64,000 nt of DNA, from the NCBI RefSeq assembly GCF_000204925.1, contig NC_015435.1:885160-949159 (forward strand). The letters are read 5' to 3'. The notes below the pieces were generated by a model. The model saw only the letters and a program-made list of their open reading frames with translations. It was not told where the DNA came from and did not search any database. This DNA is from Metallosphaera cuprina Ar-4 (GTDB taxonomy: Archaea; Thermoproteota; Thermoprotei_A; Sulfolobales; Sulfolobaceae). A program made the position numbers and the translations under genes. Shown piece by piece: positions 19,670 through 29,862 of this stretch (the first letter of the stretch is position 1; each line of letters begins with the position of its first letter).

Positions 19670-20440
19670 CTAACGAATTCAAACTACACCCTACAATGTT
19701 AGTCCTGAGCGATAGGCTTTCCTCAACTAACTTTTCTCAGTTGAAGGGAGTTATCCGCCTTGATTTAATCTTGTTTAACGTGGATAACTCTGATCTAGCA
19801 CTTCAACTCATCAGACTTAAGAGTGTAAGGTAGATCACGTTATCTTAAGTCATGGACATGGAGATCATATAGGCGGTCTCGAAAACAAGAAGTGCGATGA
19901 GTTGAAAGGGAATTTACATCCCGAATCGAGAGGAGGTTAGAGAAAAGGACGGGAAAACTTAGGGGCATAAGTCAGTTAGTTTGAAGGGAGGCCTCAGCCT
20001 CTAACTGAGGTCAAGCTTGAGTTCGTGAGAGGTGTTACGTTTAGTGGAAAGAAGGTTTCAGTATCCTAAATACACCTCGGGTATCCTAAACGCACATCAG
20101 GACTTTAAAAGGTGAAGGCGCTGTTGTTCCCGACGACTTCACTGATAGCGCTTCTCTATTGAATACAGCCAGATGACGGGTTTGTGGTCACGCAACTATG
20201 TTAAACGTTGCCCACTTACGCTATAAGGAGTCGCGAAGGGTTTCATCTGTTGAGCTCTCCGAACGAGCGCTTTGAGGGAACGACTCGAAAGGTAAGGAAC
20301 TTGTCTCAGTAAATCGGTCCAACTCGCAGTGCTAAAAACTTTGTGAAGATCTCGTCACAGGATAGAAAGAAGTACGTAATGGGGGGGGGGGTGACTTTCA
20401 AAGACTGAAAACGTTTTTAGTCACAATTCAAATTTTCCCT
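19670..20440. other. Gene-free stretch of 771 bases with hairpin, imperfect repeat and G-tract
   Basis: Stops in all frames. It holds a small hairpin (CCTCAG 19992-19997, CTGAGG 20005-20010), an imperfect 20-bp tandem repeat at 20061-20100 (15 of 20 match, core GTATCCTAAA), and the G-tract at 20381-20391. TATA-like CGTTTTTAGTC at about 20411-20420 precedes ATG 20441 by 26 bases. Possibly decayed coding sequence, but I recognise no family. Confidence 0.45.
20381..20391 (+). repeat. Homopolymer of eleven G
   Basis: An uninterrupted G11 lies 50 bases before the methyltransferase start, upstream of its TATA-like element. It is exceptional in this A/T-rich background, and such tracts are prone to slippage. 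Confidence 0.95.
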
Positions 20441-21130
20441 ATGGAAGTTAGGGTAACAGACGAGGAATTGAAGGTCGTTTACGACGACATACCGAAGAGT
20501 TACGATAGGGCAAACAGGTTAATGTCGTTTAATCAAGACGTAAAGTGGAGGGCGGAGTTAGTCAAATCGATTTTAACCTTTAACTCGTCTCCTAAAACGG
20601 TCCTAGACGTCGCCTCAGGTAAGGGAGAACTGTCGTACGTGTTTAAAAAATTTAAAAAAGACGTTGAGCCCATACTTTTGGACTACTCCGAAAACATGCT
20701 TGAGAGTTCCTTAATAAATGGAGAGAGGGTTCAGGGTTCCTTCGATGCCCTCCCCTTCAGAGACGATGTGTTTGACGTGGTTATGAGCAGTTTTGCCTTA
20801 CACGCATCTGACGATATAGAGAAAGCTGTTAAGGAGATGGCTAGAGTATCGAAGGGGCTTGTGGGGTTCATAGCGATGGGTAAACCTGACAGTAAGGTCA
20901 AAAGGCTTTACTTGGGAATCTATCTTCATTTCATCATGCCTTACATCTCGTTTTTAGCAGGTGGTAGGCCAAGGGATTATAAATTTATTTTCTATATTTT
21001 TAAAAAACTATATCCTAACTCATTCTATAAGAGCCTTTTTTCCAAGTTATTACAAGTAATGATATATAAAGAAAAAAGTCTAAATCTATTTTATTTCGTA
21101 ATTGGTAATAAATTACAAAAAAGAAGTTGA
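20441..21130 (+). CDS. Class I SAM-dependent methyltransferase (UbiE/MenG-like)
   Basis: 229 residues. The start region [24 protein letters not shown] and the SAM-binding [13 protein letters not shown] (motif I), then [11 protein letters not shown] and a post-II region with [23 protein letters not shown], match quinone-biosynthesis type C-methyltransferases. The C-terminal third is basic and aromatic and loosely hydrophobic ([14 protein letters not shown]), typical for lipid-quinone methylation. Action on the archaeal quinone (caldariellaquinone type) is inference. Leaderless start; the base composition becomes A/T-rich at the 3' end. Confidence 0.8.
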   Translation: MEVRVTDEELKVVYDDIPKSYDRANRLMSFNQDVKWRAELVKSILTFNSSPKTVLDVASGKGELSYVFKKFKKDVEPILLDYSENMLESSLINGERVQGSFDALPFRDDVFDVVMSSFALHASDDIEKAVKEMARVSKGLVGFIAMGKPDSKVKRLYLGIYLHFIMPYISFLAGGRPRDYKFIFYIFKKLYPNSFYKSLFSKLLQVMIYKEKSLNLFYFVIGNKLQKRS

Positions 21131-21213
21131 ACTCAGGCTTTAAGTTACAACTTGTCTCAATTAGAATTATAAAAAATTAGTTAAAATAGCTTATTCGACT
21201 CAATAACAAAAAC

Positions 21214-21837
21214 TTATGGAGCGTGAGCTAAGTGGGCTGGGATCGTCTCTACTCCTATAACAGCGCCCAGTATTCCTGCAACTATCACTATAATCCAGAA
21301 CACAACGAACACTATGATCCAGGAGCCTAGGTTCCTCCTTTCTGACGGTTGCTCTTTGAGTCTGTCCAAGAAAACGGTGACAGGGTACCCTAAGATGCCA
21401 GCCAGCCCATAAGTTACGTAAAGTCCTAGCAACGCTAACGGCTCTTGGGTCAATCCTAAGTTGAATCCTATTACTCCGTAATATATCGTTATTAAGCCTA
21501 CAAAAAGGGCGAATATGCCCGTAGTTTGTAACCTCTTCCCCATGTAGACAGCCATAGAGTAGGAAAGGATTATTATCCCCATAAGGAGATAAACGTCATA
21601 GAAGAGGATGTTGTAACTACCAGGTAGAGTCCAGGTGAACTCTCCCCAAAGGGATATGATCAATGTGACCAACCCTAAAATCCCAGCAGGTATTATTGAA
21701 TCGTCAAGGCTCTTCTTTATCGCTTGATAACCTTCCTTCCTAAAGCCCAAGTAAGACTGAATAGTTGTATAAGCGATTAAAATTGAAATCAGAGGTAAGG
21801 TAAAGAGCATTAAGGCTAAATCATCTATGAACACCAT
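21214..21837 (-). CDS. DUF981 family membrane protein
   Basis: 207 residues with six or seven membrane segments. The pattern of LGLVTLIISLWGEFTWTLPGSYNILFYD, GKRLQTTGIFALFVG and a C-terminal AGILGAVIGVETIPAHLA fits the DUF981 family, found chiefly in thermoacidophilic archaea; its function is unknown. A CTTTAAAAATG element about 28 bases upstream supports ATG 21837; a GGTGA lies 8 bases before the start and may help initiation on a longer transcript. Confidence 0.8.
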   Translation of the reverse strand: MVFIDDLALMLFTLPLISILIAYTTIQSYLGFRKEGYQAIKKSLDDSIIPAGILGLVTLIISLWGEFTWTLPGSYNILFYDVYLLMGIIILSYSMAVYMGKRLQTTGIFALFVGLITIYYGVIGFNLGLTQEPLALLGLYVTYGLAGILGYPVTVFLDRLKEQPSERRNLGSWIIVFVVFWIIVIVAGILGAVIGVETIPAHLAHAP

Positions 21838-22007
21838 TTCATTTCACCATTCTTTATTCATTTTTAAAGATAATAAATAGATAGTATTAATCTATAATTT
21901 AAAATGATTTATCTGATACATTAACGGACTTTTATAAGTTGGATCAAACTTTAGATTGAAAACGTGTACAAAAGTACTGGGTTTTTCACTCCTCAGCTAA
22001 GTTAGAC

Positions 22008-22442
22008 TCAAGGGAGCTTTTTAAGGCCTGTTATTTTAGAATAGTCATTAAACTTTTTCATTTCCGATATAATTAATTCCCAGTTCTTCATGAAGTTGGC
22101 CTCGATTGAGAAGAGCTCTCTCTCCTCGTTAGAGTTGTGATCCAACACGATCTTCACGTACCTTTCTATCCAGTCTTTCCTTCTCTGCTCTATTGCGCCC
22201 TTACCGTAGTTCTTAATGAGTAGATGATCGTTAGAGAACGGCTTCGCTTTCTCACCAATTAGAGGGAAAACGTACTTGTCCTCAACGTATGCGTGCCAGT
22301 CTATCACGAATCGATGCGTCTCCTCGATCAGAGAGAAGCCTAAATCAGGGTCACTGTTCAGAACTTGTAATCCCAAAGAGTATCTAACTCTCAATATCGC
22401 GTGTTCAAACTTAAGCAAATCTATGGGATTGTGAACGAACAT
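22008..22442 (-). CDS. Hemerythrin-like HHE domain protein
   Basis: 144 residues, all helical. Candidate di-iron ligands are His14 (FEHAILR), His43, His50 and Glu54 (ETHRFVIDWHAYVED), His73 (NDHLLI), and His102 with Glu106 (LDHNSNEE), which is the pattern of HHE cation-binding proteins. Such proteins bind oxygen or nitric oxide or store iron; which applies here is not visible. TATA-like CATTTTATAAAAGC at about 22474-22486 suggests a leader of about ten bases. Confidence 0.85.
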   Translation of the reverse strand: MFVHNPIDLLKFEHAILRVRYSLGLQVLNSDPDLGFSLIEETHRFVIDWHAYVEDKYVFPLIGEKAKPFSNDHLLIKNYGKGAIEQRRKDWIERYVKIVLDHNSNEERELFSIEANFMKNWELIISEMKKFNDYSKITGLKKLP

Positions 22443-23268
22443 GGTTTTTTATGTTCTATCAAACGTAATAAGCTTTTATAAAATGTTACGACTTAAGTTT
22501 GTTCCATTGAAAGTGAAGGGGGAGAGCTTACCAGAGACCTCGAAGAATGAGAGAAGCGTGGGAACGTGCAGATCAAGTCCTCTACTTTCAATTTTGACTT
22601 GATTTATATCACTCTTCATTTGTAGCTTATGTCGCGATTTATCCTTCCTTGTTTTTCCCCATCAGTCTTCGTTTAAAGTCATGGGTTGAGAAACTAGACT
22701 TTGCACCCGAAGTTGTATCCTTGAATTTTTATCTCTCATAAGTTGAGTTTAACTTTAATATACTTAATTAAAACTCATTGATAGTGAAAAACTGAGATGA
22801 TCCCACGTGAGTTGCGTACTTCTCGTTGACCTCTGCCTTACGTCATTTATCTCAAGTCTTCCCTCCCATCGCGAGCTGGGCCTTGTAGCCTTCAAATAAT
22901 AAGCGACAACCTTACTTGTCAAGGTTAAATCAAAGGTTTCTAAACTTGAAGTTAGCATCCTTTAAGGAGTCTCAACTTAAGGATCTCTCCTGGGGGAGAG
23001 ACGATGAGCTCATCTCTTTTAACTTCGTTGTTGGCTCATCTCCTATCTTTCAAGGTCAAGAATTGTTTAAAATTAAGGAATGAGATGACTAGATGAGACG
23101 GTTCTCTTCTTAACCACTTAAGAAACTGGAAACTCTCGTCTCAAGGTTAACTCACGTCGGAGGGTTACTAAAGTAATTTAATGACAACTTAAAAAAGATC
23201 GTTCACGTCATCTTGAAAATCTTAATAAAAATCGTATTGTCTTAGTGAGGTCGAGATGTGGGAAAAAG
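22443..23268. other. Gene-free stretch of 826 bases with inverted repeats
   Basis: No supported gene. It has an 8-bp inverted repeat (ATCAAGTC 22572-22579, GACTTGAT 22596-22603) and, from about 22960 to 23110, a cluster of CTCATCTC/GAGATGAG motifs including the palindrome GATGAGCTCATC at 23003-23014 and a small CTCTCC...GGAGAG hairpin near 22985-23000. It may hold an untranslated RNA or decayed sequence; I cannot decide. Confidence 0.4.
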
Positions 23269-26052
23269 CTATTTCCTTCTAATGAGAACTAACGTTAGTA
23301 CAACTATCACTGCTATAGAAACGAGAGATAGTATGAACAAGTAGTTAGGACCTATCACTAGGTTTTCAGTTATGGGTCCGTTAACCACAATCTGTGAACC
23401 GGGAGAGAGCGTGTAATTTCCCTTAAACGTCGCTGACTCATAAAACGGAACGCTAGCGTTTAACACAAGAGTGCTCCCAGCAGGGTACCAGGTCGACACA
23501 TTATTTATACTAACTAGGAACTGTTTCTGAGCGTTAACCTTGAACGTAGTAGGTGAATTTAACGTTATTGATGCGGGGAAGAAACTGAGTATCACATATC
23601 TCTCAAGTTTCCCTTCGTAGAAAGTGTAGTTCTGTAAAGTTATCTGAGTTCCTTGGTCAATCCATGATGGAGTTAGATTAGTGTTTACACCATTGATGGA
23701 GGCGTGAACGGGAATGGGTGAGACGACGTTAACGAAGAACTGAACCTTGCTCTGAACCACAACGGTCTCATACGAATTGACCTCAAACGATTGAGGCGTT
23801 ATTGACGTTATGACGTACCTCTCGTAAGGTGAGGGGTAGTACGTGACGTTCTCGGCGTATATCGTAGTCCCCTGATCGTACCACCCTGACGAGAGGGACT
23901 CGTTCTCACCGTTAATCAACGCGTAAATTGGAACCTGCGAAACTAGTTTTATGAAATATTGATTTTGATAATACACGTTTACTGTCTGGGGGAAAGTTAT
24001 TTGACCGTTTGTTGAATTGGATATCCATCTCTCCTCAGAGTTAGATCCCTCTAGAGTCTGAGGATAGGAGTATGTTGAGCCGTAATCCACCCAATAGGTT
24101 CCTGGCGTTTCGTTAACTCTTTGTCCAAAGGAGTAAAACGTTATAGTTGGATCCACATATCCCGTCCCTCCTTGAACCGTGAAACTGAACGTTACTAAAT
24201 ATTGATTAAAGTAAACTAAGTTAATCGTCTGCTCACTGTTTATTACACCAGTTGATGAGTTTGGAGTGGCCCACCTGACGTTTCCTTGTTGAATAATTGA
24301 TTGAACAGTGTAAATTGTCCCAGGAGGAACATTAATTACCGTATACGGGTTGAGACTTAAAGTAGTGCTTGTACCGTTGGGAAAGGTCAGATTAAGGATG
24401 GGGGACTGAGGCACTCCGTTACCAACAGTTTTATACGAGAAGATAGAAGTGACTAATCTTGATTGAACTACTACGGTGATGGGAACTATTTTGTAGAAAC
24501 CGTTAAACAAAGTTGCGTTTAAGATAACTTGATATGTCCCTGGAGGAACGTTACCCACACTGATGGTCAAGACGTCCGTGCCAGTTCCTGAAACGTGAAG
24601 TGGATTCTGGTTAAGATATGCATAAATCCCAGGGGGACTAATTACGTTAAAGATTACGTTTCCGTAGGCGTTCACGTTAACGCCTATCTTAGTGTAGGTG
24701 TTTTGGTATATGGTTAATTGAGTTGGTAAGGATATTGAAAATTGAGTAACACCAGTGGTTACTGACTGACCGTACTGGCCTGTAACTTCGGCCTCACCCA
24801 TCAATTCGCCCGCGTTTGTGTAAGCTAACACAGAGTAGTTCATAGGAAGCAGAGTTAATTCGGCTCTACCGTTGATGAACGGAACTTGCAACCCGTATTG
24901 TACTCCTAAGCTATAAGGCAGAGACGAGTTGTATACAACCAAGTAACCGTTGGTTATTCCTGTGTTAATGTCTAACAGCGAAACTCCGTTCTCTTGCCAA
25001 AGCCAGTGTCTAGTTCCTGATCCAGCATGTAAACCAGCTATCATCTGTCCGGTATACACATAGTAATAAGCTCCACTTCTGACATTATTTGATGTTTCCC
25101 CAGTGTCTCCTCCAGAGTTATAGGCGTTTATAACTGTCTGGAAATTGTTCCCATTCCAGTAAGCTAAGTTTAGCGCTACGTTGGAGGAGATGATATCTGC
25201 GCAGGTTAAGTCTCCAGGTCCCACCATGTCCAGTTCAGCGTCATAGTAGAGCCCATTACCAGCGTATTGATATCCGTCTACAAGGAAATACACATTGGAC
25301 GAACTAAACGCGTTAGTAACGGTAACCGTATCATAGTTAATCCATCCGTAACCGTCGTTGTACCAAAAGTAGATAACGGGCTGGCCATAAGCGTTAGTCG
25401 AAACGTTTACTAGGAGATAGAACTTAGAAGGTAAGGAAAGGGTAATGAAGTTACCTTGAATGGAGCCCGGTCCGTAAGCGTAAAACTTTGTTGACCCGCT
25501 TGGGTATAAAGAACCGTTACCGCTTACTGCCGTAACGTTTGCCCCAGGAGACGTGAAATTCCAGATGTTATTTTCAAAATTTATCTGATTTGTTTGAGTG
25601 TTATAAAACGCGACGTCCTGAACCCATAAGGCGTATTGAGAACCTTGGTTATCATAGTTCAACACAACGTTAAGTTGGAAGGAAACGCATTGGCTTGTTC
25701 CTTGAGAAGTACTAGTCACAGACTGTAAGTTGTTTATTAAGACGCATCCCTCAAACTGGGTTGTCGTCAATATACAAGGTCCGTTGGGGCCTATACCGAA
25801 GTCAGCGATTCCCATCTGTGCAGGCTCAGGATTTGAAGGTAAAGTTACGCCGTTGGGATAGAACTTTCCAATAGCTGACATGTTACCTCTGGCTGGAGGT
25901 AAGGCCATTTCATTAACTTTCTTAGGCACGTGTTCTGAGATTAGTTTGTTAACACCCACGTTTGCATAACTCACGGTTTGACTAACCTGAGGTACGTTAA
26001 TCATTACTCCAATTATAATAATGATGGCTAATATTAATGATAACCTTCCCAT
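23269..26052 (-). CDS. Thermopsin family (A5) acid protease with extended C-terminal domains and membrane anchor
   Basis: 927 residues. Signal peptide at residues 1-28, then the thermopsin domain beginning PAQMGIADFGIGPNG (about 78-91) and continuing to about residue 400 with the Tyr/Asn/Gly-rich beta pattern of the family. Residues about 410-890 are beta-sandwich-like and include two related modules of about 85 residues (INGENESLSSGWYDQGTT... and INGVNTNLTPSWIDQGTQ...). A single membrane helix near 903-922 ends with basic RRK. It should act at the cell surface as an acid-stable endopeptidase anchored in the S-layer zone. Catalytic residues of thermopsin are not defined well enough to check. 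AGTTTTATATTCC about 28 bases upstream supports a leaderless start. Confidence 0.88.
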   Translation of the reverse strand: MGRLSLILAIIIIIGVMINVPQVSQTVSYANVGVNKLISEHVPKKVNEMALPPARGNMSAIGKFYPNGVTLPSNPEPAQMGIADFGIGPNGPCILTTTQFEGCVLINNLQSVTSTSQGTSQCVSFQLNVVLNYDNQGSQYALWVQDVAFYNTQTNQINFENNIWNFTSPGANVTAVSGNGSLYPSGSTKFYAYGPGSIQGNFITLSLPSKFYLLVNVSTNAYGQPVIYFWYNDGYGWINYDTVTVTNAFSSSNVYFLVDGYQYAGNGLYYDAELDMVGPGDLTCADIISSNVALNLAYWNGNNFQTVINAYNSGGDTGETSNNVRSGAYYYVYTGQMIAGLHAGSGTRHWLWQENGVSLLDINTGITNGYLVVYNSSLPYSLGVQYGLQVPFINGRAELTLLPMNYSVLAYTNAGELMGEAEVTGQYGQSVTTGVTQFSISLPTQLTIYQNTYTKIGVNVNAYGNVIFNVISPPGIYAYLNQNPLHVSGTGTDVLTISVGNVPPGTYQVILNATLFNGFYKIVPITVVVQSRLVTSIFSYKTVGNGVPQSPILNLTFPNGTSTTLSLNPYTVINVPPGTIYTVQSIIQQGNVRWATPNSSTGVINSEQTINLVYFNQYLVTFSFTVQGGTGYVDPTITFYSFGQRVNETPGTYWVDYGSTYSYPQTLEGSNSEERWISNSTNGQITFPQTVNVYYQNQYFIKLVSQVPIYALINGENESLSSGWYDQGTTIYAENVTYYPSPYERYVITSITPQSFEVNSYETVVVQSKVQFFVNVVSPIPVHASINGVNTNLTPSWIDQGTQITLQNYTFYEGKLERYVILSFFPASITLNSPTTFKVNAQKQFLVSINNVSTWYPAGSTLVLNASVPFYESATFKGNYTLSPGSQIVVNGPITENLVIGPNYLFILSLVSIAVIVVLTLVLIRRK

Positions 26053-26967
26053 AAGTAGGCGGAACGGTTTAGGAATATAAAACTTTCGTTAAACATTTAA
26101 TAATGCATCAGTTAATATCCTTATTTTGGTTAAATCTAGGTTTAACTCATATCAATAATTTTTATCGATAACAGTTTTCACGTTAGTTTACCCTATCACT
26201 ATGTTCTTGGTTAAAAATTTTAAAGTTTTAATTACAGGTAAATCCAGATTTAAAGATAAAGGTTGTAAGTCTACGTGATAGTCAACGCGGGAAAAGCGTT
26301 CCACTATCTTCATGACATCAAGGTTAGTCGCGCTCAAAATTAGCAATACAAAAAAGGGACGTTTAAAGGCTAACGTTGAGGCGATGTCTAGGACCCCTGG
26401 TTTGATCAAGAGGATTAAGAGGAACTATTTTTTAGATTTCTAGAACTAAATCCCGTTTTTAATCTCAATAAGATATCTGTAACTTAACCTTCTAAACAAC
26501 GCTTTTGTTACGTCTTATTTTTAATCGCTTTTGACAAATTTTAATGATTTTCGGATCTACATCGCAGTCGTCTCGAGAGCTTGAAAGGATGGGAAACTCT
26601 TAGCTAACCGGATCAGCATCCGCCCAGTTAGTATCGTTAGCCTTCACTACTTTCCTATGAGTAAGTTGTGGAGCACTTAATCACGTTAATTGACGCATTC
26701 GTATGCTCGACAGGATCGGGCCCCCCGAGCTCTCCTCACTAAAATGACTAACCAGATGAGAAAGTTAACAATTGATTTACAGAACGGGAAAGTAGTGAAA
26801 AGCAAACTAATTTCAATAATAGCCGAGACCTCAGGCGTTTTGCCTCTCCTCAAGAGGGGATACGAGAGGACTAAATCGAGATCTCAACCCCCGTAACGAT
26901 AGAAACGATCAATGTGAACTCTTAAATATTGGGTCACCTTTCATATTATTAAAAAGGGTAATTTATA
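26053..26967. other. Gene-free stretch of 915 bases
   Basis: Short open frames on both strands have no recognisable character or placed promoter and are not called. The left end carries the promoter of the thermopsin gene (minus strand, about 26075-26085). Otherwise nothing supported. Confidence 0.4.
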
Positions 26968-27426
26968 GTGAGTAAATCCTTATACGGGAATCTAGCCAAA
27001 TCCTTAACCTTTGGATCGCTTACGCTTCTCCTCATCGAGTTCATCCTTGGTATGTGGATTAACCTTTTCGTAAGCCTACCTCCAGGTACCCCTAATCGTC
27101 CTCCTTATCAGGAAACCGGCTTTATGATGGGTCCGTTTTTTGGGGGGATGATGTCCTTTGGAGGTGCGGTTATGGCTCACTTCATGTTGGGTCTTTTAAT
27201 AGCCTTAGTTTCTTTCATCATAATGATATTGGCCTTTCTGTTAGGCGATCTCAAGGTCATGATGATGGGCGTCATCTCTTTTCTCTTCATCGTTGTGGCT
27301 GGAATTTCAGGGCTTTCGTTCATGATGTCAGGGTTCACAAATAACTTTTACTCCTTCTTGATGAGCGTCGGCTTCATCTTGGCGTTCTCCTCTTACTCTG
27401 CGCTGTTGTATTTTTTAAAGACTTAA
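26968..27426 (+). CDS. Four-helix membrane protein of unknown function
   Basis: 152 residues, GTG start at 26968 (ATAGTGAGTAAATCC). Four hydrophobic segments, with a Pro/Gly/Met-rich first outer loop (SLPPGTPNRPP, FMMGPFFGGMMSFGG) and a His within segment 2 (VMAHFMLGLL). Met-rich loops and His could bind metal or haem, but this is weak. It lies 360 bases before the ABC cassette and is probably a separate unit. Confidence 0.65.
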   Translation: MSKSLYGNLAKSLTFGSLTLLLIEFILGMWINLFVSLPPGTPNRPPYQETGFMMGPFFGGMMSFGGAVMAHFMLGLLIALVSFIIMILAFLLGDLKVMMMGVISFLFIVVAGISGLSFMMSGFTNNFYSFLMSVGFILAFSSYSALLYFLKT

Positions 27427-27787
27427 TAGAGTTCTTAGGATCTCTCTATCAACGTGATTTTTAGACGTTAAGAATACTTAGAAAAATTTGAAAAAGATTA
27501 CATTTTAGAAAACATAAATACGATCCGTTCATTTAACTTTTTTGATGAGAGCGTAGCGTTTACGGCAATTCAACTAAGGTTTTCAACCTTGCGATTAAAC
27601 GTTCGCGGCACATTAAGGAGCTTACAGTTCAACGTTTCATCAAAACGATCTAGAGTGGGACCTTAACGTATCTTATTCGCGGATCCTTCCTTATTATTTC
27701 TTAATTTTCTAAAGATATATTCATTGAAATTCAAAATAGGGAAAAGGGTAATAAGAAGGCTTCAAAAATAAGAGAACGATGTGAAAC
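27427..27787. other. Gene-free stretch of 361 bases
   Basis: Contains a small hairpin (AAGGTT-TTC-AACCTT near 27576-27590) and A/T-rich sequence. A TGATGAG at 27544 resembles a C box, but no D box follows. Nothing firm. Confidence 0.4.
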
Positions 27788-28630
27788 TTGATAAGGGTCG
27801 AGAACCTCTCCAAGATTTACGATCGGAATCCAGTCCTCAGGTCAGTTTCGTTTAACGTAGATAAGGGTAGCGTGACTGGTTTCATAGGTCCTAACGGAGC
27901 AGGAAAGACCACAACGATAAAGATAATTTCAGGTCTGCTTAGGAAAACATCGGGAAAGGTGGAGGTACTAGGAGAGGATCCTTGGAACAACCCCAGGGTA
28001 TACGAGAGAATGTCAGTGATTTTCACTACGATATATCACCCTAAGGAGGTCAAGGTTGAGGAGTACCTTAGGGACCTTGGCAAAGTTTATGGAAAGGACT
28101 ACAGGGACCTCATGGCCGAGTTCGATCTAACTCATTACGGCAGATCGAAGCTCTCTCAACTCTCCTCAGGAATAGCTCAAAGGGTTCAGCTGGTCGCGGC
28201 TCTAATAAGAGATCCCCTCCTTATTGTAGCTGACGAACCTACGGCTAATTTAGATCCCTCAGCTAGGTTAGAGTTTTATGACGTGGTTAAGAGGCTCAAC
28301 AGCAGAGGTGTGACCTTCTTCATCTCCTCTCACATTTTGTCAGAGTTGGAGAAGGTGGTCACTCATGTAGTTTTCATAAATCAAGGTAGGATATCCTACT
28401 CAGGAAAGATTAACGAGGCTTTAGACGTTCAGGGGAATTTAATTTACGTTCTTGTCAATGACGTGGATAAGGCGTTAAAGATAATTGGAGGAACGGTAGA
28501 AGGAGGCTTCATTAAGGTCATAGGGAACGTGAGGGACATAGTGGAGAGGTTAGATGAGGAGGGCGTTCAGATAATTAGCATAAGGAGGTCGTCGTTGGAT
28601 GAAGTATTCAAGAAGTTTTCAGGTGTTTAA
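27788..28630 (+). CDS. ABC transporter ATP-binding protein (ABC-2/DrrA-like)
   Basis: 280 residues from TTG 27788 ([16 protein letters not shown]). Walker [15 protein letters not shown], signature [16 protein letters not shown] (LSSGI in place of LSGGQ), Walker [14 protein letters not shown] and switch His in ISSHILSEL. The C-terminal extra domain (about 215-280) with [14 protein letters not shown] is typical of ATPases of ABC-2 exporters. It overlaps the membrane subunit, which is broken in this sequence. Confidence 0.9.
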   Translation: MIRVENLSKIYDRNPVLRSVSFNVDKGSVTGFIGPNGAGKTTTIKIISGLLRKTSGKVEVLGEDPWNNPRVYERMSVIFTTIYHPKEVKVEEYLRDLGKVYGKDYRDLMAEFDLTHYGRSKLSQLSSGIAQRVQLVAALIRDPLLIVADEPTANLDPSARLEFYDVVKRLNSRGVTFFISSHILSELEKVVTHVVFINQGRISYSGKINEALDVQGNLIYVLVNDVDKALKIIGGTVEGGFIKVIGNVRDIVERLDEEGVQIISIRRSSLDEVFKKFSGV

Positions 28631-29339
28631 GTTAGTTCTCAAGGAGAGATATAGAGAACCTACATTAGAGTTGGTTCTACCGCTAATGTTAGTATCTAAC
28701 GTTTTCCTCTCAGCTTTTTATGAGAGGGGGGACTTCAATCTCCTAGGTGTAGTGCTATCTTTCGTCCCTATAATAGGCGTTTCTGAGACCTTAGCTTTCG
28801 CTCTGGGCTTAAGGAACGTAGTTTTCGTCTCTGGAGATCACATACATCAGGGAAGCATAATCTCTTTCCTCATGATGTCGATCAGAAGGGAGACTTTGTT
28901 TTTCTTCCTTTACGTCTGAGACGTGGTCTTACCATTGGCGTTTTGGATTTTAACGACTTCAACTTACTCGTTGCTCTCTGGAATACCGGTCCCTGCACTA
29001 CTCCTGCTCACTTACGTAGGAGGCTATCTTTTCTCCTTGAACTTAGTCCTCCTATTGACGATCTACTTGAGAACTCCAGGCCTAGTCGTGCTGATCTCCT
29101 TCTTCAGTTTAGGTTCCGTTTTCGTTTTTGGAGGTGCAATAAACTATTACGAATTGATTGAGGGTAACTTGAGCTCACTTTTCTTCTCATCCTTTTCCAA
29201 CCCGTACGTTTTGTGGATAGCCTACTCCCTGGGAAGGAACTTGATCTCACAAATCTACGTGGGGGTCGCAGTTGATCTTTCGCTAGCCCTAATTTTCCTC
29301 CTCATGAGCTTCAAAGCGTTTAGGGTGATAGAACTATGA
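28599..29339 (+). pseudogene. ABC-2 type permease interrupted by one in-frame TGA
   Basis: ATG 28599 (or GTG 28623) opens a frame for a six-helix permease that stops at TGA 28917-28919 after 106 codons; the same frame continues without shift from 28920 to 29339 (VVLPLAFWILTTSTYSL... ending FRVIEL). Read through, the product would be about 245 residues, the usual length for ABC-2 permeases. Overlap with the ATPase upstream (32 bases) and with the accessory gene downstream (ATGA, 4 bases) shows the operon was intact. A single change of TGG or CGA to TGA explains it; a sequencing error or read-through are the alternatives. Confidence 0.8.
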
Positions 29340-29860
29340 AGTTCGGGACTTTAATCCTTTCTTTGGGCGTCGCACTCCTCGTGTTATCTACAACCTCAAT
29401 AAACGCTCACGTTAGCTACACCTTAGTTTTAACAAGAAATCCTGTAACTTTCTACGTTCCTTCCACAGTCACGGGTCACGTCTCCCTCATCGAGAACGCT
29501 ACAAACACCTCAGCTTACGTTATCGTATATCATGAAGGGGAAAAGATAGTTAAGCTTCCTTATAGCTTCACTCTTTCTCCAGGTAATTACACAATAAGGG
29601 GATACGAAGAGGTTTCTAAAGTGATAGTTAACAAAGTTGTGAAGTTAAATGAGTCTCTCTCCTGCGGTAACGTCTCAACTGAAAAAGTAATTCCTGAAGA
29701 GATCGAGAACGTTTCATCCCAACTAGTTTATCCAGTGTACGTGCATTTGTCTATCCAAAGGATGAACTTAGTCCGGTCCCCAGAGGAGGTCGGTATAGTC
29801 GGGTTCGCTATGATTCTCTTTGGGATCGCTTTAATCGCGTTGAGATTTAAAAGAGAATGA
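29336..29860 (+). CDS. Secreted/anchored accessory protein of the ABC cassette
   Basis: 174 residues: N-terminal signal peptide (about 1-25, ending INAH), a beta-rich outer region with several N-x-S/T sequons, and a membrane helix near 152-168 with a basic tail RFKRE. Overlaps the permease frame by four bases (ATGA), so it was translated with the transporter. Perhaps a substrate-contacting or assembly partner; no family recognised. Confidence 0.7.
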   Translation: MKFGTLILSLGVALLVLSTTSINAHVSYTLVLTRNPVTFYVPSTVTGHVSLIENATNTSAYVIVYHEGEKIVKLPYSFTLSPGNYTIRGYEEVSKVIVNKVVKLNESLSCGNVSTEKVIPEEIENVSSQLVYPVYVHLSIQRMNLVRSPEEVGIVGFAMILFGIALIALRFKRE

Positions 29861-29862
29861 GT

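Noticed and set aside
19633-19833. Plus-strand open frame of 66 codons overlapping the ABC permease end
   Set aside because: No promoter, no domain character; begins inside the previous gene in another frame.
22764-22958. Minus-strand open frame of 64 codons
   Set aside because: No promoter or ribosome site in place and composition not protein-like.
26188-26409. Minus-strand open frame of 73 codons
   Set aside because: Isolated in gene-free DNA with no placed TATA element; could be a remnant but not supported.
26690-26896. Plus-strand open frame of 68 codons
   Set aside because: Unusual composition, no promoter and no recognised motif.
28917-28919. Selenocysteine or pyrrolysine reading of the in-frame TGA
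   Set aside because: TGA is not the pyrrolysine codon, no selenocysteine element was seen and Sulfolobales are not known to use it; a point change or read error is simpler.
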